From: Bacillota bacterium
GTDB lineage: Bacteria > Bacillota > Clostridia > Oscillospirales > Oscillospiraceae
Reading direction: 5' to 3'
DNA length: 64,000 nucleotides
NCBI GenBank assembly: GCA_021770445.1
Contig: JAETQY010000004.1
Span: forward strand, 1 to 64,000
Shown: positions 41,987-51,112 of the stretch, one piece after another
Position numbering within the stretch: the stretch's first letter is position 1
Layout: the number at the start of each line of letters is the position of its first letter
The notes under the pieces: generated by a model
What the model was told of the DNA's origin: nothing
Databases searched by the model: none
What the model saw: only the letters and a program-made list of their open reading frames with translations
Translations under genes and position numbers: made by a program

Positions 41987-42014
41987 AAAAGGGCGGCCTT
42001 AGGGCCGCCCTTTT
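41987..42014 (+). terminator. Terminator of efp operon
   Basis: AAAAGGGCGGCC pairs with GGCCGCCCTTTT around a four-base loop. Confidence 0.85.
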
Positions 42015-42095
42015 AAAATTTCCGAAAAGCGGAAACTTTTTCTGAAAAAATTCGTCTATACCGGTAGAAGCTCAACTGAGAAAGGAGATTCCGCC

Positions 42096-43463
42096 ATGAA
42101 ACGAGTGTTATCCCTTGCCCTGGCCGCCGCCCTGCTGCTGGTCGGCTGCGCCGGCGGTGCGGGCGAGCCCGACAGAAAGGAGCCCGAGAAAATGAGCTAT
42201 ACTCTGGCCGAGCCGGTGTATCCGGAATTTCCAAAGCAGCCCGTGATGCCTCAGGAGGGCCCCGAAGGGGGCTGGGAGGCCTATATGGAGGCCTATGACA
42301 AATATCAGGATGCCCTGGCGGCCCTCCGGGGGGAGACGCCCGAGCTGACGGAGGCGCACTGGAAGGCGCTGAACGCCTTTGCCGCCAGGAGCACCCCTCT
42401 GGTGCTGCCCAAGGGCACGGGAGAGAACGCGGTCTACTCCCCCCTGTCCCTGTGGTCGGCCCTGTCCATGCTGGCCCAGTGCGCCGAGGGTGAAAGCCGG
42501 CGGCAGGTGCTGGACGCCATCGGCTCGGACAGCGTGGACCTCCTCCAGGAGCAGGTGTCCCAAATCTGGCGGGCGCTGTACACCGACGACGGGCAGAGCG
42601 CCCTGATCCTGGCCAACTCCATCTGGCTCAACAGCGGCATGGAGGGCGCCTATGTCCGGGAGACCCTGGACACCCTGGCGGAGGCGTATTACGCCGGGGC
42701 CTACGCCGTCCCCATGGGGGAGAGCGCGGCTGACCGGGCGGTGACCGACTGGGTGAGCAAGCAGACCAACGGCCTCATCGGTGGGGACCAGCCGGTGGTC
42801 CAGACGCAGGCGGATATTCTGGCCCTGCTGGCCTCCTCCCTGTACTACAAGGCCGGCTGGAGGGACAAGTTCCAGCCGGAGGGTACTAAGGAGGACGTCT
42901 TTACCGACGCTGCCGGGAATGAGACCAAGGTGGACTTCATGCACAAGACCGTGGACGACGACTTTATCCGCCGGGACGGCTATCAGGCCGCCCGGCTGAC
43001 CACCAGCCTGGGGGAGATGGTCTTTATCCTGCCTGACGAGGGGACGGCCCCTGAATCCTTGCTCCAGGACCCGGACTTCCTCTCCCGCCTGGAGTTCTAC
43101 GGGGACGCCGCCACCTGGGGCGAGGTCCAGTGGTCGGTGCCCAAGTTTGACGTGAACTCCGGCCTGGATTTGAAGGGGGCCCTGACCTCCCTGGGGATCA
43201 CCGACCTGCTGGTCCCGGAGAAGGCCGACCTGTCCACCCTCACCGACCTGCCCGCCTACCTCTCCGACGCCAAGCAGCTGGCCCGGGTGAAGGTGGACGA
43301 GGAGGGGGTGGAGGCCGCCGCTGTCACCATCATCTCCGTCAAGAACTTCAACCTCCCGCCCCAGCCCACAGAGGTGTGCGTCATGGACCTGGACCGGCCC
43401 TTCCTCTTTGTTATCCGCACCCAGGACATCCCTCTGTTCATCGGAATTGTAAATCAGGTATAA
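42096..43463 (+). CDS. Serpin-family protease inhibitor, lipoprotein
   Basis: A signal peptide ends in lipobox LLVGC with the lipidated Cys18, then a Glu/Pro-rich spacer to about residue 85. The serpin fold follows (VYSPLSLWSALSMLAQCAEG, ILANSIWLNSG, LYYKAGWRDKF). The reactive-loop hinge EEGVEAAAVT lies at about 402-411, and the C-terminal signature DRPFLFVIRTQDIPLFIG after it. The hinge alanines suggest an inhibitory serpin. A surface inhibitor could protect this gut anaerobe against host or bacterial serine or cysteine proteases; the target is not deducible. Confidence 0.88.
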   Translation: MKRVLSLALAAALLLVGCAGGAGEPDRKEPEKMSYTLAEPVYPEFPKQPVMPQEGPEGGWEAYMEAYDKYQDALAALRGETPELTEAHWKALNAFAARSTPLVLPKGTGENAVYSPLSLWSALSMLAQCAEGESRRQVLDAIGSDSVDLLQEQVSQIWRALYTDDGQSALILANSIWLNSGMEGAYVRETLDTLAEAYYAGAYAVPMGESAADRAVTDWVSKQTNGLIGGDQPVVQTQADILALLASSLYYKAGWRDKFQPEGTKEDVFTDAAGNETKVDFMHKTVDDDFIRRDGYQAARLTTSLGEMVFILPDEGTAPESLLQDPDFLSRLEFYGDAATWGEVQWSVPKFDVNSGLDLKGALTSLGITDLLVPEKADLSTLTDLPAYLSDAKQLARVKVDEEGVEAAAVTIISVKNFNLPPQPTEVCVMDLDRPFLFVIRTQDIPLFIGIVNQV

Positions 43464-43467
43464 GCAG

Positions 43468-43500
43468 CAGCCCCCGGCCAGCGGCCGGGGGCTGTTTTTT
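43468..43500 (+). terminator. Terminator of serpin gene
   Basis: CAGCCCCCGGCC pairs with GGCCGGGGGCTG around AGC, followed by six T. Confidence 0.85.
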
Positions 43501-43502
43501 GC

Positions 43503-45263
43503 TTATTTGATGGTCATTTCCTTGACCTCGTCCCCCAGCAGGGAGGCAAACTGGTCCAAAGTCATGGCCCCCAGGTCCTCGCCGGAGCGGTGCCGGACGG
43601 AGACAGTGCCGTTCTCCATGTCCCGGTCGCCCACCACCAGCATATAGGGAATCTTCTCCAGGGTGGCCTCCCGAATCTTCTTGCCAATCTTCTCGTTGCG
43701 GCCGTCCACCTCAACGCGGAAGCCCTGGGCGTCCAGCTTTTTGGAGACCTCCTCGGCGTACTCCTCCGCCCGGTCGGTAACGGGGAGCACCTTCACCTGA
43801 ACGGGGGCCAGCCATGCGGGGAAGGCCCCGGCGAAGTGCTCGGTGATGACGCCGATGAACCGCTCGATGGAGCCCAGCACCACCCGGTGGATCATCACGG
43901 GGCGGTGCTTCTGGCCGTCCTCGCCGGTGTACTCCAGCTCGAACCGCTCGGGGAGCTGGCTGTCCAGCTGAATGGTGCCGCACTGCCAGGTCCGGCCCAG
44001 GGAGTCAGCCAGGTGGAAGTCCAGCTTGGGGCCGTAGAAGGCGCCGTCCCCCTCGTTGATGACGAAGTCCTTGCCCATGGCGGTGATGGCGGCCTTGAGG
44101 ATGTCCTGGTTGCGCTCCCATTCCTCCACGGTGCCGATGTGGTCCTCGGGCATGGTGGACAGCTCGATGGTGTAGCTCAGGCCAAAGACAGAGTACACCT
44201 CGTCGAAGAGGCGGACCGTCTCCTGGATGACATCCTGCATCTGGTCCCGGGTCATGAACACATGGGCGTCGTCCTGGTTGAAGCAGCGCACCCGGAACAG
44301 ACCGTGGAGGGCGCCGGACAGCTCGTGGCGGTGGACCAGGCCGATCTCACCCACCCGCAGGGGCAGCTCCCGGTAGGAGTGGGGCTCACTGGCGTAGACC
44401 AGCATCCCGCCAGGGCAGTTCATGGGCTTGATGGCAAAGTCGGTGTCGTCGATGACGGTGGTGTACATGTTGTTCTTGTAGTGGTCCCAGTGCCCCGACC
44501 GCTCCCAAAGCTGCCGGTTGAGCATGATGGGGGTGGAGATCTCCACGTAGCCGTACTTCTTGTGGACCTTGCGCCAGTAGTCCAGGAGGGTGTTTTTCAG
44601 GGTCATGCCCTTGGGCAGGAAGAAGGGGAAGCCGGGGCCCTCGTCCCGGAGCATGAACAGCCCCAGCTCCTTGCCCAGCCGGCGGTGGTCCCGCTTCTTG
44701 GCCTCCTCGATCTTGGCCAGGTACTCGTCCAGCTCGTCCTTCTTGGGGAAGGCCACGCCGTAAATGCGCTGGAGGGTCTCCCGATTGCTGTCGCCCCGCC
44801 AGTAGGCGGCGTTGCAGGCGGTGAGCTTGATGGCGTTGCCCTTGATCCGGCCGGTGGAGTCCAGGTGGGGGCCGGCGCACAGGTCGGTGAACTCCCCCTG
44901 CTTGTAGAAAGAGATGACCGCGTCCTCGGGCAGGTCGTTGATAAGCTCTACCTTGAAGGGTTCGCCCTTCTCCTCCATGAACTTGATCGCCTCCGCTCGG
45001 GGCAGCTCGAACCGCTCCAGGCGTAGCTTCTCCTTGCAGATCTTGCGCATCTCCGCCTCCAGCTCCTCCAGCTGACCCTCGGTGAAGGGCTCGGGGGTGT
45101 CGAAGTCGTAGTAGAAGCCGTTGTCAATGCTGGGGCCGATGGCCAGGCGTACCTCTGGGTGGAGCCGCTTCATGGCCTGGGCCAGCACGTGGGAGCAGGT
45201 GTGCCAATAAGTTTTGCGGTACTCCTCGTTTTCAAAGGTATACTGGTTGTTTTCTTCAGACAT
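43503..45263 (-). CDS. thrS: Threonyl-tRNA synthetase lacking the TGS domain
   Basis: ATG 45263 with aaggagg gives 586 aa. It opens directly on the editing domain (WHTCSHVLAQAMKRLHPEV, with the HxxxH metal motif). Class II motifs (FRVRCFNQDDAHVF, HRVVLGSIERFIGV) and the anticodon domain follow. The usual N-terminal TGS/ubiquitin-like domain of about 60 residues is absent, and no upstream frame restores it because the T-box terminator lies there. It charges tRNA-Thr. Confidence 0.93.
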   Translation of the reverse strand: MSEENNQYTFENEEYRKTYWHTCSHVLAQAMKRLHPEVRLAIGPSIDNGFYYDFDTPEPFTEGQLEELEAEMRKICKEKLRLERFELPRAEAIKFMEEKGEPFKVELINDLPEDAVISFYKQGEFTDLCAGPHLDSTGRIKGNAIKLTACNAAYWRGDSNRETLQRIYGVAFPKKDELDEYLAKIEEAKKRDHRRLGKELGLFMLRDEGPGFPFFLPKGMTLKNTLLDYWRKVHKKYGYVEISTPIMLNRQLWERSGHWDHYKNNMYTTVIDDTDFAIKPMNCPGGMLVYASEPHSYRELPLRVGEIGLVHRHELSGALHGLFRVRCFNQDDAHVFMTRDQMQDVIQETVRLFDEVYSVFGLSYTIELSTMPEDHIGTVEEWERNQDILKAAITAMGKDFVINEGDGAFYGPKLDFHLADSLGRTWQCGTIQLDSQLPERFELEYTGEDGQKHRPVMIHRVVLGSIERFIGVITEHFAGAFPAWLAPVQVKVLPVTDRAEEYAEEVSKKLDAQGFRVEVDGRNEKIGKKIREATLEKIPYMLVVGDRDMENGTVSVRHRSGEDLGAMTLDQFASLLGDEVKEMTIK

Positions 45264-45294
45264 GGTAATTCCTCCTTGTATTGGGGCAGGCAAC

Positions 45295-45535
45295 AAAAAA
45301 CGCTCCACCCCTGATAAAGTTCAGGGGTGAAGCGGTAAGGCTCCACGGTTCCACCCTAATTACGGAAAGTACGATCTTCCGTCGCTCGTGACCTCTGTAA
45401 CGGGAGGGCCCGGCCTGTTCCTCACAGGCGGCTCCGGAGTGGTACCGGCCAGCTTCCGCGCGGGACGCTCACAGCCCTTGGCGTCCCTCTCTGAGCACTT
45501 TTTCTGGCCTCTTCTCCGTCAAAGCCATTTTTGAC
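45295..45535 (-). promoter_or_regulatory. T-box leader of thrS
   Basis: On the minus strand the T-box sequence AGGGTGGAACCGTGGAGC lies at plus 45340-45357. It is followed by an intrinsic terminator, CGCTTCACCCCTGA (plus 45334-45321) pairing with TCAGGGGTGGAGCG and then T6 (plus 45300-45295). The upstream 170 nt can form a Stem I with an AGAGAGGGA-type bulge. A candidate specifier ACC (Thr) lies at plus 45443-45441. Uncharged tRNA-Thr should block termination and raise thrS expression. Confidence 0.85.
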
Positions 45536-45742
45536 AGGGCTACTATATCACCCGCCGGGGGAAATGTCAAGAGCCGGGGAGGATTTCGCCGCTCCGGCGG
45601 CGAGTTACTTTGCCTACAGCGGCAAAGTAACCAAAACGCCGTTTAGGGGCTCCGCCCCTAAAAACCCTTATCTGCGCCCACCGTCTTCAGCGCCGTGTTT
45701 GGGTCCCCTACCCGGCCTCCGGCCTTTGTCGGAGGTGCGGCA
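45536..45742. repeat. Intergenic REP-like element with stacked hairpins
   Basis: The stretch holds TTACTTTGCC/GGCAAAGTAA (45605-45630, 10-bp perfect stem) and TTTAGGGGC/GCCCCTAAA (45642-45662, 9-bp stem). Further G/C-rich inverted sequence runs up to the znuB stop. No gene is supported here. It looks like a dispersed intergenic repeat rather than a simple terminator. Confidence 0.55.
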
Positions 45743-46585
45743 TTACTTCTTTCGCACCACAAAGGTGAGGGCAAACCACACCGCCAGATACAGGGTGATG
45801 GCCGCCCCGGCGGAGCCCCCAACGTAGTAGGAGGTCATCAGCCCGGCGATGCCGGCTAAGACCGCCCCCAGCAGGGAGAAAAGGTGGTACTGCCGCATAT
45901 TCCGGGCCACGTTCCGGGCGGCGGCCCCGGGAAGGACCAGCAGGGAGTTGATGACCAGCAGGCCCACCCAGGTCATGGACAGGGTGACTACCACGGCGAT
46001 GGCCATGGAGAACACCGTCTCCTGCCAGAACACCCGGATTCCCCGGCTGTCTGCCAGGGCTGGGTGGACGGCGGAGAGCATGAGCTGGTTGAAGGAGGCC
46101 AGCCACAGCAGGACCACCAGCAGCAGGATCAGGGCCAGCAGGCCCACCTTGGCCGGCTCCACCGACAGGATATCGCCGATGAGCAGGTTGTTGAACCGGG
46201 TGAAGGACCGCCCCCCCAGGGTGGACAGGAAGATGCCCAGGGCCACGGCGGTGGAGGAAAACACCCCGATCACCGTGTCGCTGGCCAGAGCGGAGCGGCG
46301 TTTGACCAGGTTGAACAGCAGCGCAAAGAGGATAGCAAAGACCACGGCGGCCCAGGTGGGCTCGTGGAAGCCGCAGATTGCCCCGATGGCCATGCCGGTA
46401 AAGGCGGAGTGGCCCAATGCGTCGGAGAAGAAGGACATCCGGCTGTGGACCACCATGGTGGACAGGATGCCGAACAGAGGAGTAATCACTAAGACCGCTA
46501 GCAGGGCGTTCTTCATGAAGAACATGGACCCCGCCTCCGCCCACTCAAAGGGCAGCAGGTCCACCAGCGTATACCAGAGGCTCAT
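45743..46585 (-). CDS. znuB: Zinc/manganese ABC transporter permease, ZnuB family
   Basis: The 280-aa protein has eight or nine hydrophobic segments and the family motifs HSRMSFFSDALGHSAFTGMA and TWVGLLVINSLLVLPGAAA. ATG 46585 overlaps the end of the ATPase gene by four bases. It is the last gene of the minus-strand operon and should form the membrane channel for metal import. Confidence 0.88.
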   Translation of the reverse strand: MSLWYTLVDLLPFEWAEAGSMFFMKNALLAVLVITPLFGILSTMVVHSRMSFFSDALGHSAFTGMAIGAICGFHEPTWAAVVFAILFALLFNLVKRRSALASDTVIGVFSSTAVALGIFLSTLGGRSFTRFNNLLIGDILSVEPAKVGLLALILLLVVLLWLASFNQLMLSAVHPALADSRGIRVFWQETVFSMAIAVVVTLSMTWVGLLVINSLLVLPGAAARNVARNMRQYHLFSLLGAVLAGIAGLMTSYYVGGSAGAAITLYLAVWFALTFVVRKK

Positions 46586-47385
46586 TGTCCGCCCCCCTTT
46601 CCCATCCGGAGATGGAAGGTCTCGAAGAACTCCGGGGAGGACAGGACCTCGTCCGGAGCGCCCGACTTGAGCACCCGGCGGTTCAGGAGAATCACCTTGT
46701 CGGCGAACTGGCCCAGGGTGGCGAAGTCGTGGGTGGACAGGAAGATGGACAGGTCGTACTGGGTGCGCAGCTCGTCCAGCATGTCCAGGAGCTGGTGCTC
46801 CCCCTCGATATCTACCCCGGACAGGGGCTCGTCCAAAATCAGAATGTGGGGCACCGGCTCCAGAGCCAGGGCCAGCAGCACCCGTTGGAGCTGTCCCCCG
46901 GACAGCCCCCCCATGGGCCGATTGAGGAGGTCCTCCCCGTGGACACGGGCCAGGCAGGCGGCCGCCCGGTCCCGGTACTTCTGGGGGATGGGCAGCCACA
47001 CCGGCCATTTGGCGGTGGCGGCGGTGAAGAAGTCCAGCACCGACACCGGGTCCCCCCGGTCGAAGCTAGGGGCCTGGGGGACATAGCCCACCAGGGGCCG
47101 GGCCCCGCCGGTAATCTCGCCGTCGGCCAGCCGGATGGCCGGCCCCCCAGCGGGGGAGAAGGTAATCTTCCCCTTGTAGCTCATCTGGCCCAGAATGCTG
47201 CGGAAGAGGGTGGATTTCCCCGCCCCGTTGGGGCCGATGAGGGCCACGATCTCCCCGCAGTGGAGGTGGAAGGACACATCCTCCAGAATGGAGTCCCCCT
47301 CCAGCTTAACGGACAGCCCCTCCAGCTTCAGGCAGCAGGAGTCGGCGCAGCCGGCGGACAGCTTGCCGTGTTTGATCTTTCTCAT
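46582..47385 (-). CDS. znuC: Zinc/manganese ABC transporter ATPase, ZnuC family
   Basis: Walker A GPNGAGKSTL, signature LSGGQLQRVLLALAL, Walker B ILILDEPLSGVD and the H-loop STHD are all present in about 267 aa. The start ATG 47385 overlaps the stop of the binding-protein gene (ATGA). A CADSCC segment near the N-terminus could bind metal. Confidence 0.9.
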   Translation of the reverse strand: MRKIKHGKLSAGCADSCCLKLEGLSVKLEGDSILEDVSFHLHCGEIVALIGPNGAGKSTLFRSILGQMSYKGKITFSPAGGPAIRLADGEITGGARPLVGYVPQAPSFDRGDPVSVLDFFTAATAKWPVWLPIPQKYRDRAAACLARVHGEDLLNRPMGGLSGGQLQRVLLALALEPVPHILILDEPLSGVDIEGEHQLLDMLDELRTQYDLSIFLSTHDFATLGQFADKVILLNRRVLKSGAPDEVLSSPEFFETFHLRMGKGGGQ

Positions 47386-48359
47386 CCGTTGGGCACCGTC
47401 CCTTCCCCGCAAAATCCGTTGATAATACTGCGAACGTCCCAGCGCAGCTGGCCGTAGTGCGCCACCCCGCCAAACTCCGGGTCGGAGGCGTCAGGGCCGT
47501 CCATGATCATGGTCAGCCGGGCCACCCGGCAGCCGGTCTCCCGGCTGATGGCCTTGGCGGTGGCGTCGGAGCCGTTGACCTCGGTGAAGATCACCGGGAT
47601 ATCGTGCTCCTTGACCAGCTCCGTGATCTCCACGATCTCATGGGCGGAGGCCTCGCTGCCCGCCTCCTCCTCGATGGCGGCCAGCAGGGGCAGATCGAAG
47701 GCTTTGGCAAAGTATTGGAAGCCGTCGTGGAAGGTGATCAGGCCAGGGACGCCCTGGGGCAGGTATTGCTCCAGCAGCGCCCGGGCCTCTTCCTCCACAT
47801 GGAGGAGAATTTTCTCCGTCTTTATGGCGTTGTTCTCATATTCGGCGGTGTGGTCCGGGTCGGCCAGGACCATGCCTCCCCGCAGGTTGTCCGCCATGAT
47901 CCGGGCGTTGGCCGGGTCCATCCAGTAGTGGGGGTCCCAATGGCCGTGGTCGTGTCCGTGCTCGTCCTCCTCGTCCTCGTCGTGGTGGTGGGACAGGTTC
48001 TCTAGCAGCTCCACCCCCTGGGAGCAGTCAATCACCTGGGCATCGGAGGCGGCCAGGGCGTCCTCCAGGAATTCCTCCAGCCCTGCGCCGTTGAGGGCAA
48101 TGACGTCGGCCCCCTCGATCTTCTTCATGTCCGCCATGGACAGGGTGTAGTCGTGAAGGCAGCTGGTGGTTCCGGTGTCTAGCCGCTCCACCGCCACACC
48201 GTCCACATTCTCCGCAAGGGAGGAGGCGAACAGGTAGATGGGATAGGTGGTACACACCACCGTCAGCCGGGGCTCCTCCTCCGCCGGGGTTCCGCAAAAG
48301 GGGAGGACCAAAAGGACCAGGAGAGCAGTCAGGATACAGATTAAAGACGTTTTTTTCAT
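47382..48359 (-). CDS. znuA: Zinc ABC transporter substrate-binding protein, ZnuA family
   Basis: An N-terminal signal sequence (about 1-25; Cys22 is not in a canonical lipobox) is followed by the cluster A-I binding-protein fold (CTTYPIYLFASSLAENVDGV). An acidic, His-rich loop HHHDEDEEDEHGHDHGHW near residues 122-140 is typical of zinc-specific members. Metal His residues occur in HDYTL, HYWMDP and FHDGFQYF. Its ATG overlaps the stop of the upstream glycosyltransferase fusion gene, coupling metal uptake genes to envelope genes. Confidence 0.9.
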   Translation of the reverse strand: MKKTSLICILTALLVLLVLPFCGTPAEEEPRLTVVCTTYPIYLFASSLAENVDGVAVERLDTGTTSCLHDYTLSMADMKKIEGADVIALNGAGLEEFLEDALAASDAQVIDCSQGVELLENLSHHHDEDEEDEHGHDHGHWDPHYWMDPANARIMADNLRGGMVLADPDHTAEYENNAIKTEKILLHVEEEARALLEQYLPQGVPGLITFHDGFQYFAKAFDLPLLAAIEEEAGSEASAHEIVEITELVKEHDIPVIFTEVNGSDATAKAISRETGCRVARLTMIMDGPDASDPEFGGVAHYGQLRWDVRSIINGFCGEGTVPNG

Positions 48360-50563
48360 AGCTTACCTTCCAGCAGCTCCAGCAGCAGCCGCTCATTTTC
48401 CCCGGCCGCCCGGGCCAACTGGGCGGACTTCTCCCGCAGGCGGGAGAGCACGCTGTCGTAATCGGCCATCAGCGCGTCCGCCCGACGGATGGCCTCCTCG
48501 CCGTCGAAGTGCTCCACATCGCCAGCGGCGGGCAGGTCCAGCTCCTCCAGATAGCTGGCCACCTTGGGGTCGTAGACCAGCCCCAGAGCGGGAACGGCCA
48601 TCCGGGCGGCAAAAATCAGGGTGTGCAGCCGCATGGCTACGCACAGCCGGGAGCGGCCCAGGATCCCCATCAGCTCCCGGGGCGTGCAGGAGACGTCCAG
48701 CACGTGGGCGGGCTCCTCCATCAGCCCTTGGACCCGGGCAGTGACCTCCCGGTCCCGCTCGGGCTGCATCAGCAAAAACAGAATATTCAGTCCGTAGGTC
48801 CGGTGCAGGTGGTCGCACAGCCGGGCCAGCTGCACCCAGAAGTCCCCCACGTTCCGCCACTCCCGCACGGAGACCACCGCGAAGGGGGTTGTCCCCTCCA
48901 GCCCGGCGGCGGCCAGCAGCTCCGACCTCCGCTTCTCCCCCACCGGCTCCAGATGGAACACCGGGTCGGCGGTGACCTGAACGGGGCGGGTGACCCCCAT
49001 CCTCTCCAGCTCCCGGGCGGAGGCGTGGTCCCGCAGGGTGACCAGGGAGGCGCTCTCCACCACCCGGCGTACCCGGCGGCGGTTGGCCGGCCGGCGCACC
49101 GGGCCGATGCCGTTGGCGTAGAGCATCACCGGCTTGCGGAGCAGCTGGGCACAGCGGATAACGGACAGGTAGTAGAGCAGTGACCGGGTGGAGGTGGCGT
49201 CCTGGAGCAGGCTCCCGCCTCCGGACAGCAGGGCGTCGCACCGGGCCAACGCCCGAAACACCCGCCACACCTGGAACCGGGGGACGGCCTCCACCTTGTA
49301 CTGGCCCCGGGTCTGCTCCGGGTCGTTGGACAGCACCGTCACCGACACGTCGTCACTGGCGGAGCGGATGGCCCGGTGGATGGACTCCAGAATGGCGTCG
49401 TCCCCCGCGTTGCCGAAGCCGTAGTAGCCGCTCATGACCACATTGTATTTTCTTCTCCGCACCTGGTCATACATGGCCAGGCAGTCGGCCGCCATCCGGC
49501 GCACCGAGTAGTGGTCGAAGATCACCTGCCGGCCGTAGGCCCCCAGCTCCGCCTTCTCCTCCGGGGACAGACGGAAGGCGGCAATTACGTCGGCCAGCAG
49601 GGTTTTGGGGTCGGACAGGGGCAGGCCCCGGCAGCAGAAATTGCCCGCCTGGGCCTCGGCCAGCTTGTCCGGGGTAAACAGGCCGTGGTAGCCCTCGTTG
49701 CCCGCTACGATGACGGGCTTGGCTGCCGCCATGGCCTCCAGCGCCGCCCGGGACACCCCCACGAACAAATCCCCCGCCGCCACGATCTCGTTGATGTCGG
49801 TGCGGGGGCCGGTCATGGTGACACAGGGGCGGCCCATCTGGCGGTTTATTTCCTCAGAGCGGGCCTTCAGCTTGTCGAAGACGTTGCCGCCCCCGGCGAT
49901 GAGCAGCTGGATCCCGGGCACCGCCCGGTCCAGCTCCGGGGCCAGGTCGATAAGCTGGCCGGCCACCAGGGCCCGGTCCTCGTCCATGCGGCTGACGTAG
50001 GAGAGGATGGGCCTGTCCCGGTCCAGACCGAACTGGTTGACCACCCGCTCCCCGGAGATATCCGGGGAGAACTTTCCAGTGTCGATGCCGTTGATGGTCA
50101 CTGAGATGTGTTCAGCGGGCAGCCCGTACTCCCGGATGAGATAGGCCTTGATATCGTCGGACACCGCCACGGTGCGCTCCCCCCAGTCGGTGAGATAGCG
50201 CAGGGCGCCGCTGGCGTCAAAGACCCAGTGGGCGGTGGTGACAAAGGGCAGCTTCATCCTCTGGCACAGCCCGCCGCACAGAAAGGCGGGGATGCGGGCG
50301 TGGGCGTGGACCACGTCGGGCCGCTCCGCCCGAAGCACCCGGCGCAGAATGGACCGGGCCCGGCGCATATCCTTCACACTGCGCCGGTGCAAGGGGGCCT
50401 GGTAGTGGCGGATGCCGGCGGCCTCTATCTCCGGGACATAGACCCCCCCATTGGAGACGATGACCACGTCGTGGCCCTCGCTCTTCAGCTCCTTGGACAG
50501 CTCTACAATGTGGGTCTCCGCCCCGCCGATATCCAGGCCCATTGTGGCCATTAGGATCTTCAT
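48356..50563 (-). CDS. Glycosyltransferase (GT4) - CsaB pyruvyltransferase fusion (735 aa)
   Basis: Residues 1-365 are a GT-B glycosyltransferase (MGLDIGGAETHIVELSKELK; EAMAAAKPVIVAGNEG). Residues about 371-700 match polysaccharide pyruvyl transferase CsaB (VMSGYYGFGNAGDDAILESI; SGGGSLLQDATSTRSLLYYL; AMRLHTLIFAARMAVPALGL). Known CsaB proteins pyruvylate the secondary wall polymer that SLH domains bind. The fusion could build and modify the polymer in one chain. The gene lies in the murJ operon and overlaps znuA. Confidence 0.88.
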   Translation of the reverse strand: MKILMATMGLDIGGAETHIVELSKELKSEGHDVVIVSNGGVYVPEIEAAGIRHYQAPLHRRSVKDMRRARSILRRVLRAERPDVVHAHARIPAFLCGGLCQRMKLPFVTTAHWVFDASGALRYLTDWGERTVAVSDDIKAYLIREYGLPAEHISVTINGIDTGKFSPDISGERVVNQFGLDRDRPILSYVSRMDEDRALVAGQLIDLAPELDRAVPGIQLLIAGGGNVFDKLKARSEEINRQMGRPCVTMTGPRTDINEIVAAGDLFVGVSRAALEAMAAAKPVIVAGNEGYHGLFTPDKLAEAQAGNFCCRGLPLSDPKTLLADVIAAFRLSPEEKAELGAYGRQVIFDHYSVRRMAADCLAMYDQVRRRKYNVVMSGYYGFGNAGDDAILESIHRAIRSASDDVSVTVLSNDPEQTRGQYKVEAVPRFQVWRVFRALARCDALLSGGGSLLQDATSTRSLLYYLSVIRCAQLLRKPVMLYANGIGPVRRPANRRRVRRVVESASLVTLRDHASARELERMGVTRPVQVTADPVFHLEPVGEKRRSELLAAAGLEGTTPFAVVSVREWRNVGDFWVQLARLCDHLHRTYGLNILFLLMQPERDREVTARVQGLMEEPAHVLDVSCTPRELMGILGRSRLCVAMRLHTLIFAARMAVPALGLVYDPKVASYLEELDLPAAGDVEHFDGEEAIRRADALMADYDSVLSRLREKSAQLARAAGENERLLLELLEGKL

Positions 50564-50602
50564 ACCGCCCCTCCTGTCCTGGTAGAATCAGAGCTCTCCA
50601 AT

Positions 50603-51112
50603 TCAGTCCATGATCTCAACCACGCTGCCCACAAAGGTGGCGCGGTTGGTCCGGTAGGTCCTGGAGGAGTTGACCCCCACCTCGTAGACCCGGTTAATGG
50701 TGTAGCTCCGGCCGTCGCTCACCCCGGAGCCCTTGACGGTGACCAGCAGGTCCACCGTGCCCTCCACCTCAATCTGAGGCAGGGTCCCGTCCGTCATGTC
50801 CTCGTAGAGCTGTAGGCCAGGGTCGTTGAGCACCTGGACCTGGGTGATCTCCCCCACCGGCCCGCTGCCGCTGGAGTAGTTGGCGTCATAGACCTTATCT
50901 CCCACCCGGATGGCATCGGTGAGGTAATCCTCCAGCCCGGAGGCCCGGATCTGAAAGACGATGGACTGTTCCTTCACCGTGCCGGAGCCGGTGGGGGTGG
51001 CGTTGTTTTTGACGTACACCGCCGCAGCGATCACCGCCACCGCGGCGATCACCAGTAGGTCGATGACGCTGATCTTGCCGAACAGCCGGCCGTCTCTGTC
51101 TATGATCTTCAT
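50603..51112 (-). CDS. DUF4330-type membrane-anchored protein (169 aa)
   Basis: An N-terminal cytosolic tip (MKIIDRDGRLFGKISVIDLL) and one TM (about 17-35) lead to an extracellular beta domain with repeated strands (VFQIRASGLEDYLTDAIRVG; VEGTVDLLVTVKG). This layout matches the DUF4330 family, often found near exopolysaccharide genes. It overlaps the previous gene's stop by four bases. Confidence 0.7.
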   Translation of the reverse strand: MKIIDRDGRLFGKISVIDLLVIAAVAVIAAAVYVKNNATPTGSGTVKEQSIVFQIRASGLEDYLTDAIRVGDKVYDANYSSGSGPVGEITQVQVLNDPGLQLYEDMTDGTLPQIEVEGTVDLLVTVKGSGVSDGRSYTINRVYEVGVNSSRTYRTNRATFVGSVVEIMD

